A stretch of 64,000 nucleotides of DNA, taken from contig NZ_STGH01000001.1 of the NCBI RefSeq assembly GCF_005222785.1, positions 248,001 to 312,000 of the forward strand, written 5' to 3'. This document shows, piece after piece, positions 18,290 through 27,488 of the stretch (position 1 is its first letter; every line of letters begins with the position of its first letter). Source of the stretch: Rhodobacter sp. SY28-1. Its GTDB lineage: Bacteria > Pseudomonadota > Alphaproteobacteria > Rhodobacterales > Rhodobacteraceae. A program made the translations under genes and the position numbers. The notes below the pieces were generated by a model. The model was not told the DNA's origin. It searched no databases and worked only from the letters and a program-made list of their open reading frames with translations.

Positions 18290-18309
18290 CTGGGCAACTT
18301 CCCCCCAGA

Positions 18310-18780
18310 TCAGATGTAGCGGATCGACAGGATTTCATAAGACCGGATTCCGCCCGGGGTCTTCACCTCGACCGAGTCCCCTTCGTCCTTGCCGATCAAG
18401 GCCCGCGCCAGGGGCGAGCGCATGTTGAGAAGGCCGTTCTCGATGTCGGCTTCAACTTCGCCGACGATCTGGTAGGTCTTCTCTTCGTCGCTGTCCTCGT
18501 CGACAAGCGTGACGGTCGCGCCGAACTTGATCGCGCCGGACAGCTTGGATGGGTCGATCACCTCGGCCAGGGACAACGTGCCTTCCAGCTCCTTGATCCG
18601 CCCTTCGATGAAGCCCTGTTTTTCGCGCGCTGCATGGTATTCGGCGTTTTCCGACAGATCGCCATGCTCGCGGGCTTCGGCGATATCCCGGATGATCGCC
18701 GGACGGTCCACCGTCTTCAGCTGCTTCAGTTCCGCATCCAGCGCGTCGAACCCACGCCGGGTCATCGGGATCTTTTCCAT
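18310..18780 (-). CDS. greA: Transcription elongation factor GreA
   Basis: GreA rescues backtracked RNA polymerase by stimulating transcript cleavage. The 156-residue protein has the N-terminal coiled coil with the acidic-tip signature [20 protein letters not shown], and the C-terminal FKBP-like domain ending [23 protein letters not shown]. The ATG at 18780 gives [14 protein letters not shown]; another ATG two codons upstream is equally possible because no strong ribosome-binding site separates them. Confidence 0.96.
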   Translation of the reverse strand: MEKIPMTRRGFDALDAELKQLKTVDRPAIIRDIAEAREHGDLSENAEYHAAREKQGFIEGRIKELEGTLSLAEVIDPSKLSGAIKFGATVTLVDEDSDEEKTYQIVGEVEADIENGLLNMRSPLARALIGKDEGDSVEVKTPGGIRSYEILSIRYI

Positions 18781-19059
18781 CGGCATTCCACAGTAAAAGA
18801 AGAAGTCACGGATCGAGGCACGATCCATGACTTCGGGCTAGGCTGCTGTCACCTCACCCGATGAAGCCCTGAATTGCAAGGGGGCATGCCGCGGACAGGC
18901 GGCGTCCGGTCGCCCGGAAGACAGATTGTTTCGCACCCCGATGCGCCTTTGGCGTGATGTTGCGTCATGGTTGACCTTGGGTCGCGCCTGCGGCAACAGG
19001 GAAGCCGCGAAAAGCCAGCGTTTCAGGGCAGGCTGGGGCTGCCCGGGGAAGGACAAGCG

Positions 19060-20706
19060 ATGACCGCCATTCAGCGCGAGAAGATGGATTATGACGTCGT
19101 GATCGTCGGCGCAGGGCCTGCGGGCCTGTCAGCGGCGATCCGGCTGAAGCAACTGGACCCGGAGCGGTCAGTCGTGGTGCTGGAGAAAGGCTCCGAAGTC
19201 GGGGCGCATATCCTGTCCGGTGCAGTGCTTGATCCGTCGGGACTCGATGCCCTCCTGCCCGACTGGCGCAACATGGACGCACCGATCAAGACCGCGGTGA
19301 AAGAGGACAATTTCTACCTCCTCGGCCCCGCCGGTCAGGTCCGCATCCCGAACTGGCCGATGCCGCCGCTGATGTCGAACCACGGCAACTACATCGTCTC
19401 GATGGCCAACGTCTGCCGCTGGATGGCCGGTGTGGCCGAAGGGCTAGGCGTCGAAATCTTCCCCGGCATGGCCTGCTCGGAACTCGTCTTCGAGGATGAC
19501 AAGGTCGTCGGCGTCGTCGCGGGCGAATTCGGCCGCGACCCCGAAACGCGCGAGCCCGGCCCGTCCTACGAACCCGGCATGGAACTGCGCGGCAAGTATG
19601 TCTTCCTCTCCGAAGGCGTCCGCGGCAGCCTCGCCAAGCAGGTGATCGCCAAGTACGACCTCTCCAAAGGCCACTGCCCGCAGAAGTTCGGCCTTGGCAT
19701 GAAGGAAATCTGGGAGATCGACCCGGCCAAGCACCGCGAGGGCACCGTCACCCACACGATGGGCTGGCCGCTGGGCAAGAACGCAGGCGGCGGCAGCTTC
19801 ATCTATCATCTTGAAAACAATCAGGTCTACGTCGGCTTCGTCGTCCACCTGAACTACGAAAACCCCCACCTCTACCCCTACATGGAATTCCAGCGCTTCA
19901 AGCACCACCCGATGGTCGCGGAACTCCTCAAGGGCGGCAAGCGCGTGGCCTATGGCGCGCGGGCGATCAGCGAAGGCGGCTGGCAGTCGATCCCCAAGAT
20001 GGTCGCACCGGGCGTGGCCCTCCTCGGCTGCAGCGCCGGTCTGGTTAACGTCCCCCGCATCAAGGGCAACCACAACGCCATGCTGTCCGGCAAGGCCGCC
20101 GCCGAGGCTGCCCATGCCGCCATCACCGCGGGACGCGCGCAAGACGAACTGACCGCCTACGAGACCGAGGTCCGCACCGGCGCCATCGGCAAGGACCTGA
20201 AGAAAGTCCGCAACGTCAAACCGCTCTGGTCACGCTACGGGCTGACCGCCAGCCTGATGGGCGGCGGCGTCGACATGTGGCTGAACACCTTCGGCCTTAC
20301 CGCCTTCGGCACGCTCCGCCACAAGAAATCCGACGCCGCCTCGACGGGCCTCGCCAAGGACTTCAAACCGATCGACTACCCCAAACCTGACGGAAAGCTC
20401 TCGTTCGACCGGCTCACCAATGTGGCCTTCTCCTTCACCAACCACGACGAAGGCCAGCCCGCCCATCTGGTGCTGAAGGACCCGTCCATCCCGATCCAGG
20501 TCAACCTGCCGAAATATGCCGAACCCGCCCAGCGCTACTGCCCCGCTGGCGTCTACGAAGTCCTCGGCGAAGGCAATGACGCAACCTTCCGGATCAACTT
20601 CCAGAACTGCGTCCACTGCAAGACCTGCGACATCAAGGACCCCTCGCAGAACATCAACTGGACCACGCCGATGGGTGGCGGCGGGCCGAACTATCCCAAC
20701 ATGTGA
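19060..20706 (+). CDS. Electron transfer flavoprotein-ubiquinone oxidoreductase
   Basis: ETF-QO passes electrons from acyl-CoA and amine dehydrogenases, via ETF, into the ubiquinone pool. The 548-residue inner-membrane-associated protein has an N-terminal FAD motif (VVIVGAGPAGLSAAIRL) and a C-terminal 4Fe-4S cluster whose cysteines lie in QRYCPAGVYEV and INFQNCVHCKTCDIKDPSQN. The ATG at 19060 is preceded by AAGGA and gives the expected N-terminus; the frame is open 93 bases further upstream without a site. A long GC hairpin follows at 20748. Confidence 0.97.
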   Translation: MTAIQREKMDYDVVIVGAGPAGLSAAIRLKQLDPERSVVVLEKGSEVGAHILSGAVLDPSGLDALLPDWRNMDAPIKTAVKEDNFYLLGPAGQVRIPNWPMPPLMSNHGNYIVSMANVCRWMAGVAEGLGVEIFPGMACSELVFEDDKVVGVVAGEFGRDPETREPGPSYEPGMELRGKYVFLSEGVRGSLAKQVIAKYDLSKGHCPQKFGLGMKEIWEIDPAKHREGTVTHTMGWPLGKNAGGGSFIYHLENNQVYVGFVVHLNYENPHLYPYMEFQRFKHHPMVAELLKGGKRVAYGARAISEGGWQSIPKMVAPGVALLGCSAGLVNVPRIKGNHNAMLSGKAAAEAAHAAITAGRAQDELTAYETEVRTGAIGKDLKKVRNVKPLWSRYGLTASLMGGGVDMWLNTFGLTAFGTLRHKKSDAASTGLAKDFKPIDYPKPDGKLSFDRLTNVAFSFTNHDEGQPAHLVLKDPSIPIQVNLPKYAEPAQRYCPAGVYEVLGEGNDATFRINFQNCVHCKTCDIKDPSQNINWTTPMGGGGPNYPNM

Positions 20707-20747
20707 CGCCCCTCCGGGCGCGACTCACGAAAGCTTGTCCGAAACAC

Positions 20748-20775
20748 CGGGGCCCGGCCGCAAGGTCGGGCCCCG
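20748..20775 (+). terminator. Strong stem-loop after the ETF-QO gene
   Basis: CGGGGCCCG and CGGGCCCCG extend to a 12-bp stem with a GCAA tetraloop, 41 bases after the stop. No T-run follows, so it may act with Rho or as a 3' mRNA stabiliser rather than as an intrinsic terminator. Confidence 0.6.
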
Positions 20776-20834
20776 CCGCATTGCGCGACAGCGTCAGCCG
20801 GGCTACCTTCCCGCTGATCGGCAAGGAGAGGCCC

Positions 20835-22553
20835 ATGCGTTCCGTCGTTTCCCGCACCTTGTCCGCCCTCGTGTTCGCGGCGGCGATGGGTGCGCCCCTT
20901 CATGCAGACGAAAAGCAGGACTCTGGTGCCTACCTTGCTGCACGGGTCGCCGAAGCCGAAAACGACTTCACCTCTGCAGCCACCTGGTACGGCCGGGCCA
21001 TAACCGCCGATCCCGGCAACCCGACCCTTCTCGACGGCGCCATCCTGGCTGAACTCGGCACAGGCGACTTTGCCCTTGCCATCGAGGTCGCGAAACGGCG
21101 GCAGGACGTGGGCATCGAACTCGGCCTCGACTCCAGCCAGCTTGCCGACATGACCCTTTTGGCCGACGAAGCCAACCGCGAGGACTATGCCGCCATCGCC
21201 ACCGCCGGGCGCGACGTCGGCGATCTTGCGAACCAGCTGGTCCTGGCTTGGGCCAAGGTCGGCGAAGGCAAGATGTCCGAGGCTCTCGCCGACTTCGACG
21301 CCGTCACCCAGAAGCAAGGCTATGAGGCCTTCGGCTATTACCACAAGGCCCTTGCCCTGGCGTCGGTCGGCGACTTCGAAGGCGCCGACGAAATCCTGTC
21401 CGGACGGGCCGCCGGGCCCATCGTGGTGATGCGGCGCGGCGTCTTCGCCCATGCCCAGATCCTCAGCCAGCTGGAGCGCAATGCCGATGCGCTGGCGCTC
21501 CTCGACCGCAGCTTCGGCCCCGGCCCCGACCCCATCGTCGATGCTGTCCGCCGTCGGTTGCAGGCGGGCGAGCCGATCCCCTTCGACACCGTCCGCACGG
21601 CCAAGGATGGGATTGCCGAAGTGTTCTACTCGATCTCGACCGCCCTGAACGGCGAGGCTGATCCGGTCTACACCCTCATCCACCTCCGCGTGGCGGGCTA
21701 CCTGCGTCCGGATCATTCAGATGCACTTCTGCTGACCGCCGATGTGCTGCAGGATCTCGGCCAGCATGATCTGGCAGTCCAGACCTACACGGCGTTCAAA
21801 TCCGACGATCCCGCCTTCGTCACGGCTGAAATCGGACGGGCTGGAGCACTCGGGTTGCAAGGCAAGGCCGATGCCGCCATCGAGGCCTTGCAGACACTGG
21901 CCCGTGCCCATGGTGATCTTGTTTCGGTGCAATTTGCCCTTGCCGATGTCTTGCGCGGAGAGGAACGGTTCGATGAAGCCGAAGTCGCCTATTCCGCAGC
22001 CATCGACCTGACCAAGGCCGCCGGAAACGAGGACTGGGTGCTCTACTTCTACCGTGGCATCTGCCACGAACAGACCAAGGACTGGGCCCCCGCCGAAGCC
22101 GATTTTCGCAAGGCGCTGGAGCTGAACCCAACCCAGCCGCAGGTGCTCAATTACCTCGGCTATGGCCTGGTCGACCGGGGCGAAAAGCTCGACGAGGCGC
22201 TCGGCATGATCGAAAAGGCCGTCGCCGCCGATCCCGAACAGGGCTACATCATCGACAGCTTGGCCTGGGCCTTCTTCAAGCTTGGCCGCTACGCCGAGGC
22301 GCTGGAGCCGATGGAGCGCGCGTCGCTTCTGGAACCGGTCGATCCCATCGTCACCGATCACTTGGGCGACGTCTACTGGATGAACGACCGCAAGCTTGAG
22401 GCGCGCTTTCAATGGCGGCGTGCCCTGTCGTTCAATCCGACGGAAACGGATCAGGCGCGCATCCAGCGCAAGCTGGAGATTGGCCTGGATGCCGTGATGG
22501 TCGAGGAAGGCACCGCCAAGGCTCCGGTCAAGGCCGCCGAGAATGGCAACTGA
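20835..22553 (+). CDS. Exported tetratricopeptide-repeat protein
   Basis: This 572-residue protein has a signal peptide (MRSVVSRTLSALVFAAAMGAPLHA) and a series of TPR helices throughout. The clearest are EEDWVLYFYRGICH-like and AEADFRKALELNPTQPQVLNY, then LGYGLVDRGEKLDEALGMIE and SLAWAFFKLGRYAEALEPME. TPR proteins of this type sit in the periplasm or on the outer membrane as assembly scaffolds; no enzymatic domain is seen. The ATG at 20835 has GGAGAG upstream. Its 3' end overlaps ispE by 11 bases, a coupling common in Rhodobacterales. The exact partner is unknown. Confidence 0.88.
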   Translation: MRSVVSRTLSALVFAAAMGAPLHADEKQDSGAYLAARVAEAENDFTSAATWYGRAITADPGNPTLLDGAILAELGTGDFALAIEVAKRRQDVGIELGLDSSQLADMTLLADEANREDYAAIATAGRDVGDLANQLVLAWAKVGEGKMSEALADFDAVTQKQGYEAFGYYHKALALASVGDFEGADEILSGRAAGPIVVMRRGVFAHAQILSQLERNADALALLDRSFGPGPDPIVDAVRRRLQAGEPIPFDTVRTAKDGIAEVFYSISTALNGEADPVYTLIHLRVAGYLRPDHSDALLLTADVLQDLGQHDLAVQTYTAFKSDDPAFVTAEIGRAGALGLQGKADAAIEALQTLARAHGDLVSVQFALADVLRGEERFDEAEVAYSAAIDLTKAAGNEDWVLYFYRGICHEQTKDWAPAEADFRKALELNPTQPQVLNYLGYGLVDRGEKLDEALGMIEKAVAADPEQGYIIDSLAWAFFKLGRYAEALEPMERASLLEPVDPIVTDHLGDVYWMNDRKLEARFQWRRALSFNPTETDQARIQRKLEIGLDAVMVEEGTAKAPVKAAENGN

Positions 22554-23397
22554 GCCGATCCGCGAACCGGCACCGGCCAAGCTGAACCTCTGTCTCCACG
22601 TTACCGGCCGCCGGGCCGACGGCTATCATCTGCTGGACAGTCTGGTGGTCTTCGCCGATGTCGCCGACCGGATCGAGGTATCTGCCGGTGCAGGGCTGTC
22701 CCTGCATCTGGCCGGTCCCGAAGCTGCCGGATTGCAGGCTGAGCCCGACAATCTGGTCCTCCGGGCGGCCCGTCTCATGGGCGTGACGGATGTGGCGATC
22801 CGGTTGGAAAAGCACCTGCCCGTCGCGTCTGGCATCGGTGGCGGCTCGACCGATGCGGCTGCGACCTTGCGCGCCCTGACGCGGCACGCCGGAAAACCCC
22901 TTCCTGCGGTTCAGGACGCGCTGCGCCTTGGTGCCGACGTGCCGGTCTGTCTGGTCGGCCGCCCAGTGCGGATGTCCGGGATTGGCGAAACGCTGGCCGG
23001 ACTTCCTCCGTTGCCGCCAATGTGGGTGGTCCTGGTGAACCCCCGCGTGGCCGTGTCGACGCCGCAGGTCTTTGCCGCCCTCACCGCGCGGGACAACCCG
23101 CCCCTGCCGGATTTGCCTGCAGCCGCCGTGTCGTCGGCGCAGGGTTTCACCGACTGGCTCGCCACCCATACCCGAAACGACCTTGTCCCCCCGGCGGTTG
23201 CGGTCGCCCCGATCCTGATTGACGTGCAGCAGGCCCTCGCCGGAACGCCGAACTGCCTCCTTGCCCGAATGTCGGGGTCGGGCGGTACCCACTTCGGCCT
23301 TTACGCGACCGTGAAGGCCGCAGACACCGCTGCCCGCCAGCTTGCTGCAAGGCATCCTGACTGGTGGATCTCCAAGGGTCGCATCCTGGACGCCTGA
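22543..23397 (+). CDS. ispE: 4-diphosphocytidyl-2-C-methyl-D-erythritol kinase
   Basis: IspE is the fourth enzyme of the MEP isoprenoid pathway and phosphorylates CDP-methylerythritol. The 284-residue protein has the substrate-binding start APAKLNLCLHVTGRRADGYH and the GHMP-kinase ATP motif PVASGIGGGSTDAAATLRAL (about residues 89-108). The third motif is ARMSGSGGTHFGLY, where the usual GSGATCFG has a Thr-His variation. It is translated from a start inside the end of the TPR gene. Confidence 0.95.
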   Translation: MATEPIREPAPAKLNLCLHVTGRRADGYHLLDSLVVFADVADRIEVSAGAGLSLHLAGPEAAGLQAEPDNLVLRAARLMGVTDVAIRLEKHLPVASGIGGGSTDAAATLRALTRHAGKPLPAVQDALRLGADVPVCLVGRPVRMSGIGETLAGLPPLPPMWVVLVNPRVAVSTPQVFAALTARDNPPLPDLPAAAVSSAQGFTDWLATHTRNDLVPPAVAVAPILIDVQQALAGTPNCLLARMSGSGGTHFGLYATVKAADTAARQLAARHPDWWISKGRILDA

Positions 23398-23758
23398 GGC
23401 GGGCGAGGGTTGGTTCGCCTCCTGTCCCGATGGTTTTCCCGTGGCGGCGTCAAGGACAGGTTGGATGGTCGCTTCTCCGTCTGGCGGGTCTAACCTGGCG
23501 TCATGGACCCGCTGACCGTCCAAGTCTGACTTGGCCGCGTCCAGGCACCACCAGACGCCATCTGCACCGCTGTCACCCTGCGCTCAGCCTGGCCCGTCTG
23601 GTGGGACGGTCCGTACCGCAAACAACGAAAACCCTGCCCGCCAGCGGCCAAGTTCACGGATTAAGAAACGGCAAACGCCCACGGCCAAGTCATTGATATT
23701 GCTGTTACATCAGGTTTTGTCCACCGTGGACACTTTTGCGGCCTCCACTCCGAGGCCC
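23398..23758. other. 361-bp non-coding gap between convergent ispE and fliP
   Basis: No supported gene or RNA is seen. The left part is GC-rich like its surroundings; the right part (about 23640-23735) is more AT-rich and contains a 15-bp palindrome at 23718-23732. No intrinsic terminator with a T-run was found for ispE. Confidence 0.6.
23718..23732. repeat. 15-bp palindrome, first copy
   Basis: TGTCCACCGTGGACA is a perfect dyad around its central base and is followed by CTTTT. Its reverse complement occurs at 53372-53386. With a one-base centre it cannot form a good hairpin, so a protein-binding site is more likely than a terminator. Confidence 0.55.
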
Positions 23759-24484
23759 TCAAAAATAGCCCCTGACCAGCGCCCCCGATACCAACGCCCA
23801 GCCGTCCGCCACCACGAAGAAGATCAGCTTGAAGGGCAGCGCGACAACGGCGGGCGGGACCATCATCATCCCCATCGACATCAGGATCGCCGCGACGACG
23901 AGGTCGATGATCAGGAAGGGCAGGAAAATCATGAACCCGATCTCGAACGCCCGCTGGATCTCGGACAAGAGGAACGATGGGACGAGCAAGGACAGCGGCG
24001 CGTCGGTCGGGGCGACCGGGACTGCCGACCGCAGGTCCTGCAGGGTCTGCAGCGTCTCCGGATCGACCCGCGCGGCCATGAAGACCCGGAACGGCGCGAT
24101 GGCCGCCTGCAGACCCGACCCCACCTCCATCGTCCCGTTCGTCATCGGTTCAATCCCCTTGACCCAGGCTTCGGAGAAGACCGGGTCCATCACATACCAG
24201 GTCAGGAACATCGCCAGGCTGATGATTAGCATATTCGGCGGGGCCTGCTGCAACCCGATCGCCTGCCGCAGGATCGACAGGACCGTGACGATGAAGGGAA
24301 AGCAGGTCACCATCACCGCCAGCCCCGGCACTATCGACAGGACGGTGACCAGCAGCAGCAATTGGACCGACCGCAACGAAAGCGACTCGCCCCCGCTGCC
24401 GCCGAAGTCGATGGACATCTGCTGCGCCAGGGCCGGTCCAGCGAGGAGCATCAGGGCGGCCGCCAGACCGACAGCACCCTTCAC
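23759..24484 (-). CDS. fliP: Flagellar type III export protein FliP
   Basis: FliP is the core export-gate membrane protein of the flagellar secretion system. The 241-residue protein has a cleavable signal (MKGAVGLAAALMLLAGPALA), then the typical segments LLLVTVLSIVPGLAVMVTCF, RQAIGLQQAPPNMLIISLAM and, near the C-terminus, AFEIGFMIFLPFLIIDLVVA and SMGMMMVPPAVVALPFKL. It is complete. Its start overlaps fliN by four bases. Confidence 0.96.
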   Translation of the reverse strand: MKGAVGLAAALMLLAGPALAQQMSIDFGGSGGESLSLRSVQLLLLVTVLSIVPGLAVMVTCFPFIVTVLSILRQAIGLQQAPPNMLIISLAMFLTWYVMDPVFSEAWVKGIEPMTNGTMEVGSGLQAAIAPFRVFMAARVDPETLQTLQDLRSAVPVAPTDAPLSLLVPSFLLSEIQRAFEIGFMIFLPFLIIDLVVAAILMSMGMMMVPPAVVALPFKLIFFVVADGWALVSGALVRGYF

Positions 24485-24750
24485 AGTCCGCCCCGCAGGT
24501 TGGCCACCTCGGTCAGCCGGACCGCCAGCTGTCCCGCATGTTCCCCCTCCAGTTCGGTCAGCTCACCTCGGGCGATCAGGCGATCCCCCACATAGAGTTC
24601 CACCGGGTCATCGACCCGTCGATCCAGCTGCAGCACGGCATCCTTAGACAGCCGCAGCAAATCGCGGACCAGGGGCCGCGCACGACCCACCGAAATGGTC
24701 ACTTCAATCGGCACCTGGCTGAACGGGTTGGTGTCGGCAATGTCTTCCAT
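24481..24750 (-). CDS. fliN: Flagellar motor switch protein FliN
   Basis: FliN is a component of the C-ring switch complex. The 89-residue protein is a single SpoA/FliN domain: VPIEVTISVGRARPLVRDLL, LQLDRRVDDPVELYVGDRL and ARGELTELEGEHAGQLAVRL. It starts eight bases after fliH and overlaps fliP by four bases. Confidence 0.95.
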   Translation of the reverse strand: MEDIADTNPFSQVPIEVTISVGRARPLVRDLLRLSKDAVLQLDRRVDDPVELYVGDRLIARGELTELEGEHAGQLAVRLTEVANLRGGL

Positions 24751-24758
24751 GACGATCC

Positions 24759-25340
24759 TCAGGTGTTGAGGGTGAAAAAGGAGCGGACCGCGATGGCGAT
24801 GTCCGCCGTGGCCTGTGAGAGGTCGACCTTGGTCTCGACCATTCCGAACCGGATGTAGACCTGACCTTCAGGGAGCGAGGGCTCTTCCTCGATCACCATC
24901 GGCAGTCCGGTTGCTTGCCTGACAAGATCTTCAACCTGCCCGCGAACCGCAGGATTGAGCACCAGGCTCAGCGGCGCATCGGCGAGCTCCTCGGCCAGCG
25001 GGGTGATCGCATCAAGGACAGTCGGGGCGAGCGATTCTCGGGCAACCTCGGGCAAAAGCCGATTGATCATTTCCAGGATCAGAGGCCGGATCGCCTGCAG
25101 GACATGGCTTCGGGCGTCCTGAAAGGTGAAGGCCAGGCTTTGCAAGTTGCGCGCCAGATCGGCCCGGATGCGCATCTGGTCGCCCTGCTGCGCAGCAACT
25201 GCGTCATCCCAACCGGCAGAATATCCCTGCTCGAACGAGGCGACCTTGGCTTCTTCGACCAAGGCACCCTCGACCATCGGCTGTGTGGTGCCATCGCCGG
25301 CAATCGCCGTGTCAAAGACTTCCAGACGCAGTGCAGGCAT
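24759..25340 (-). CDS. fliH: Flagellar assembly protein FliH
   Basis: FliH regulates the export ATPase FliI and links it to the C-ring. The 193-residue protein shows the FliH/HrpE/YscL pattern: an N-terminal region with FEQGYSAGWDDAVAAQ, a helical middle (LARNLQSLAFTFQDARSHVL) and a C-terminal V-ATPase-E-like domain (LPEVARESLAPTVLDAITPL, then EGQVYIRFGMVETKVDLSQA). Its start shares a base with the stop of the chimera gene (TGATG at 25338-25342). fliI is not nearby. Confidence 0.8.
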   Translation of the reverse strand: MPALRLEVFDTAIAGDGTTQPMVEGALVEEAKVASFEQGYSAGWDDAVAAQQGDQMRIRADLARNLQSLAFTFQDARSHVLQAIRPLILEMINRLLPEVARESLAPTVLDAITPLAEELADAPLSLVLNPAVRGQVEDLVRQATGLPMVIEEEPSLPEGQVYIRFGMVETKVDLSQATADIAIAVRSFFTLNT

Positions 25341-26722
25341 CAGGCGCGCTCCTCTTCATGCTCCATCCAGCCACGAAGGATCTCGATCGACTCGGTCTGC
25401 CGCTTTTCGATCAGGCGACGCAGACGGGTTGCTGGGTCCTCCTCCTCACCGTCAGCGGCATTTTCGCGGGTGACGTCGCCGCGAACATCCGCAAAAGCGC
25501 CGTAGTCAAAGCCGTTCTCAACCTCTCCGGTCAGGGCGATGCCACCCGGCACTGCGGCAGACGGCAGCGCCAACGGCGGGGTCGGAGCAGGCAGGGCCGG
25601 GCGATTTGCCGACGTCAGGATCGGCCGGATCACGAACAGCCCCAGAACCAGCGCCACCAAGGCAAGAACCACTGTCTGAATGATCGTCATCACATCCATC
25701 TGGCCGATTGGCGGGATCAGGCTGGCGGTTGCTTCTGTCCCTGGAGGCACCGCAGTTTCCTGGAATTCCAGCGATTTGAGGGTCAGGACATCGCCCCGCG
25801 CCTCATCCAGGCCGACGGCAGACGCGACAAGTTCGCGCAGAGCTGCCAGTTCTTCGTCTGGCCGCGCCGCCCAGGTCCTTGTGCCGTCGGCGGCAATTGT
25901 GACGACGCCGTCGACCATTACCGCGACGGTCATGCGCCGCACGGCCCCGGGACTGCGCAGGATCTCGCGCTGAGTTTCCGACACTTCGTAGTTGACCCGC
26001 TCACGCGTTTCGGAGTTCTGGCTTCGGCCCTGACCGCCCCCGGTTGCATCGCCTTCCGGCAGGTTCGACGCCACCGTCACCTCACCTCCGGGTTCGGTGC
26101 TGGACCCGCTGCGTTCTTCCGTTTCCGAGGAAATCGCGACACGGCCCTGTGAGTCGAACTTGCGTTCGGTGATCGCCTCACGTTCGGAGTTCAGCTCAAT
26201 CGACACCTCGACGACGGCCTTGCCATCGCCCACGCGGGCTGCCAGCAGGCGTTCCACATTGCCTTTGATCGCAGCGGCCCGATCATCCGCACTGCCCGCG
26301 TTGAAGCCATCCGGTTCGCTGCCGCCGATCAGCCCCGCGACGGTGTCGATGATCTGGACCGCATCCGGTGTCATTCCCGCAACCGCGCTGGCGACAAGGT
26401 GCCGGATCGCACGCGCCTGAGCCTCGTCAAGGTTGCCGGAAACGGTGGTCAGCGTGACGGAGGCTGTTGGTTTCGCGTCCGGCTGGAACGCACGGGTCGG
26501 CGCGCTTGCGATATGCACGCGGGCGGCCTTGACCTGAGGGAGCGCAAGGAGCGTGCGGGCGATCTCTCCTTCCTTGGCGCGCCAGTAGGCGGCGTTGTCC
26601 TTGGCGCTGGCCACCGACTTGCCGGTAGAAATGTCCGCCTGAGTCTTGTTCAGGCTGGCGTTGATGCCCTTCATCGTCTGCAAGGCAACCATCGCGCTGG
26701 TATTGGTCAGGATCGACGACAT
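25340..26722 (-). CDS. Flagellin-FliF chimera (in-frame deletion scar)
   Basis: Residues 1-47 are the N-terminus of a flagellin (MSSILTNTSAMVALQTMKGI, then STGKSVASAKDNAAYW). From residue 48 the protein is FliF, the MS-ring protein, beginning at RAKEGEIARTLLALPQVKAA; this corresponds to the E. coli segment YQRALEGELART, about residue 140. FliF is then intact, with the second membrane helix (MDVMTIIQTVVLALVALVLG) and the FliG-binding end (RLIEKRQTESIEILRGWMEH). Missing are the flagellin core and C-terminus, FliF helix 1 and its first ring domains. GAAGGA lies 7 bases before the ATG at 26722, so the fusion uses a flagellin leader. Neither flagellin nor MS ring should work. Confidence 0.85.
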   Translation of the reverse strand: MSSILTNTSAMVALQTMKGINASLNKTQADISTGKSVASAKDNAAYWRAKEGEIARTLLALPQVKAARVHIASAPTRAFQPDAKPTASVTLTTVSGNLDEAQARAIRHLVASAVAGMTPDAVQIIDTVAGLIGGSEPDGFNAGSADDRAAAIKGNVERLLAARVGDGKAVVEVSIELNSEREAITERKFDSQGRVAISSETEERSGSSTEPGGEVTVASNLPEGDATGGGQGRSQNSETRERVNYEVSETQREILRSPGAVRRMTVAVMVDGVVTIAADGTRTWAARPDEELAALRELVASAVGLDEARGDVLTLKSLEFQETAVPPGTEATASLIPPIGQMDVMTIIQTVVLALVALVLGLFVIRPILTSANRPALPAPTPPLALPSAAVPGGIALTGEVENGFDYGAFADVRGDVTRENAADGEEEDPATRLRRLIEKRQTESIEILRGWMEHEEERA

Positions 26723-26917
26723 TACATAGTCCTTCACACAGGGCCGCAGGTTTCACGGCCGGGGAAGCCACAGATCGTGGCAGAAGGGGCGTTCTATCCG
26801 TGCTTGCCGGGGATCCGGAAAGCGCCGCCTCGTCATGAGGCGCACGACCAATCAGGCGATAAAGGCCCTAATCATTCCCTAATCCGGAGAGACCAAATGC
26901 CCCGAATTTGATTCACT

Positions 26918-27229
26918 TCACACACGACGAGACCGGGTCTCGGCGAGCGCGCTGATCTGGGCCTTCTGACCTCGCGAATCGTAGGTGGTCAGCGTTGGGC
27001 CTCGGACGACCTCGGAAAACCGCAGGCTGGCGGCCTTGACGCCCCGTGCGGCCGCATCAAGCAGGCGCTCGTTCCTAAGTGCCTTTTCGCGCAAGGCTTC
27101 AGCGGCGGGACGATCCCTTCCCGCCAGGCTTTGCGCTTCGATCTGTGGTGCAAGTCGGGCCAAGGCAGCAAAATCCCCGGCAATCAGCGCCGCTGCGACT
27201 TGGTCGAGAAGCGTCTCAAGCCTTTCCAT
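26918..27229 (-). CDS. Small helical flagellar protein, FlgN-like
   Basis: This 103-residue protein is nearly all helix (MERLETLLDQVAAALIAGDF, then AAEALREKALRNERLLDAAA) and ends SRGQKAQISALAETRSRRV. The size, the leucine spacing and the position next to flgJ suggest an FlgN-type export chaperone for hook-associated proteins, but the sequence match I can see is weak. It overlaps the rod-binding gene by 14 bases. A 195-bp leader separates it from the chimera gene. Confidence 0.55.
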   Translation of the reverse strand: MERLETLLDQVAAALIAGDFAALARLAPQIEAQSLAGRDRPAAEALREKALRNERLLDAAARGVKAASLRFSEVVRGPTLTTYDSRGQKAQISALAETRSRRV

Positions 27230-27488
27230 TTTCAGCCTCGGTCATCGAATTGAAGATGAGTTCGGCAAGACCGAGGCCGCCGTGTTGAACGATCAGCCTG
27301 GCCTGCTCCTGGCGGAGGAAAGAGGTGAACTGCGCCTCTCCTTGACCGCCTCCGAACGCGCCCTGCAGCTCGGACATGCCCGAGTGGGCCAGCATTTCCG
27401 AAAGGAAGGTGGCCTCCAGCTCCTCTGCCTTTGACATGAGTTGCTGCCGCCGTTGCGGTGTAAGCGAGGAGACGGGTGAAAGGTCCAT
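27216..27488 (-). CDS. Rod-binding protein, FlgJ N-terminal type
   Basis: The 90-residue product matches the rod-binding domain of FlgJ without a muramidase domain: LMSKAEELEATFLSEMLAHS, GMSELQGAFGGGQGEAQFTS and FLRQEQARLIVQHGGLGLAE. This short form is usual in alphaproteobacteria, where it helps rod assembly in the periplasm. The ATG at 27488 has GGAG eight bases upstream; the frame is open further but that part lies opposite fliK. It diverges from fliK. Confidence 0.82.
   Translation of the reverse strand: MDLSPVSSLTPQRRQQLMSKAEELEATFLSEMLAHSGMSELQGAFGGGQGEAQFTSFLRQEQARLIVQHGGLGLAELIFNSMTEAENGKA

Noticed and set aside
23398-23717. Small open frames in the ispE-fliP gap
   Set aside because: They lack ribosome-binding sites and family matches and have arginine/proline-rich products typical of chance frames in GC-rich DNA.
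25340-26722. Reading the chimera as an ordinary flagellin or ordinary FliF gene
   Set aside because: Neither half is full length. The flagellin match stops at residue 47, and the FliF match begins about 140 residues into the family.
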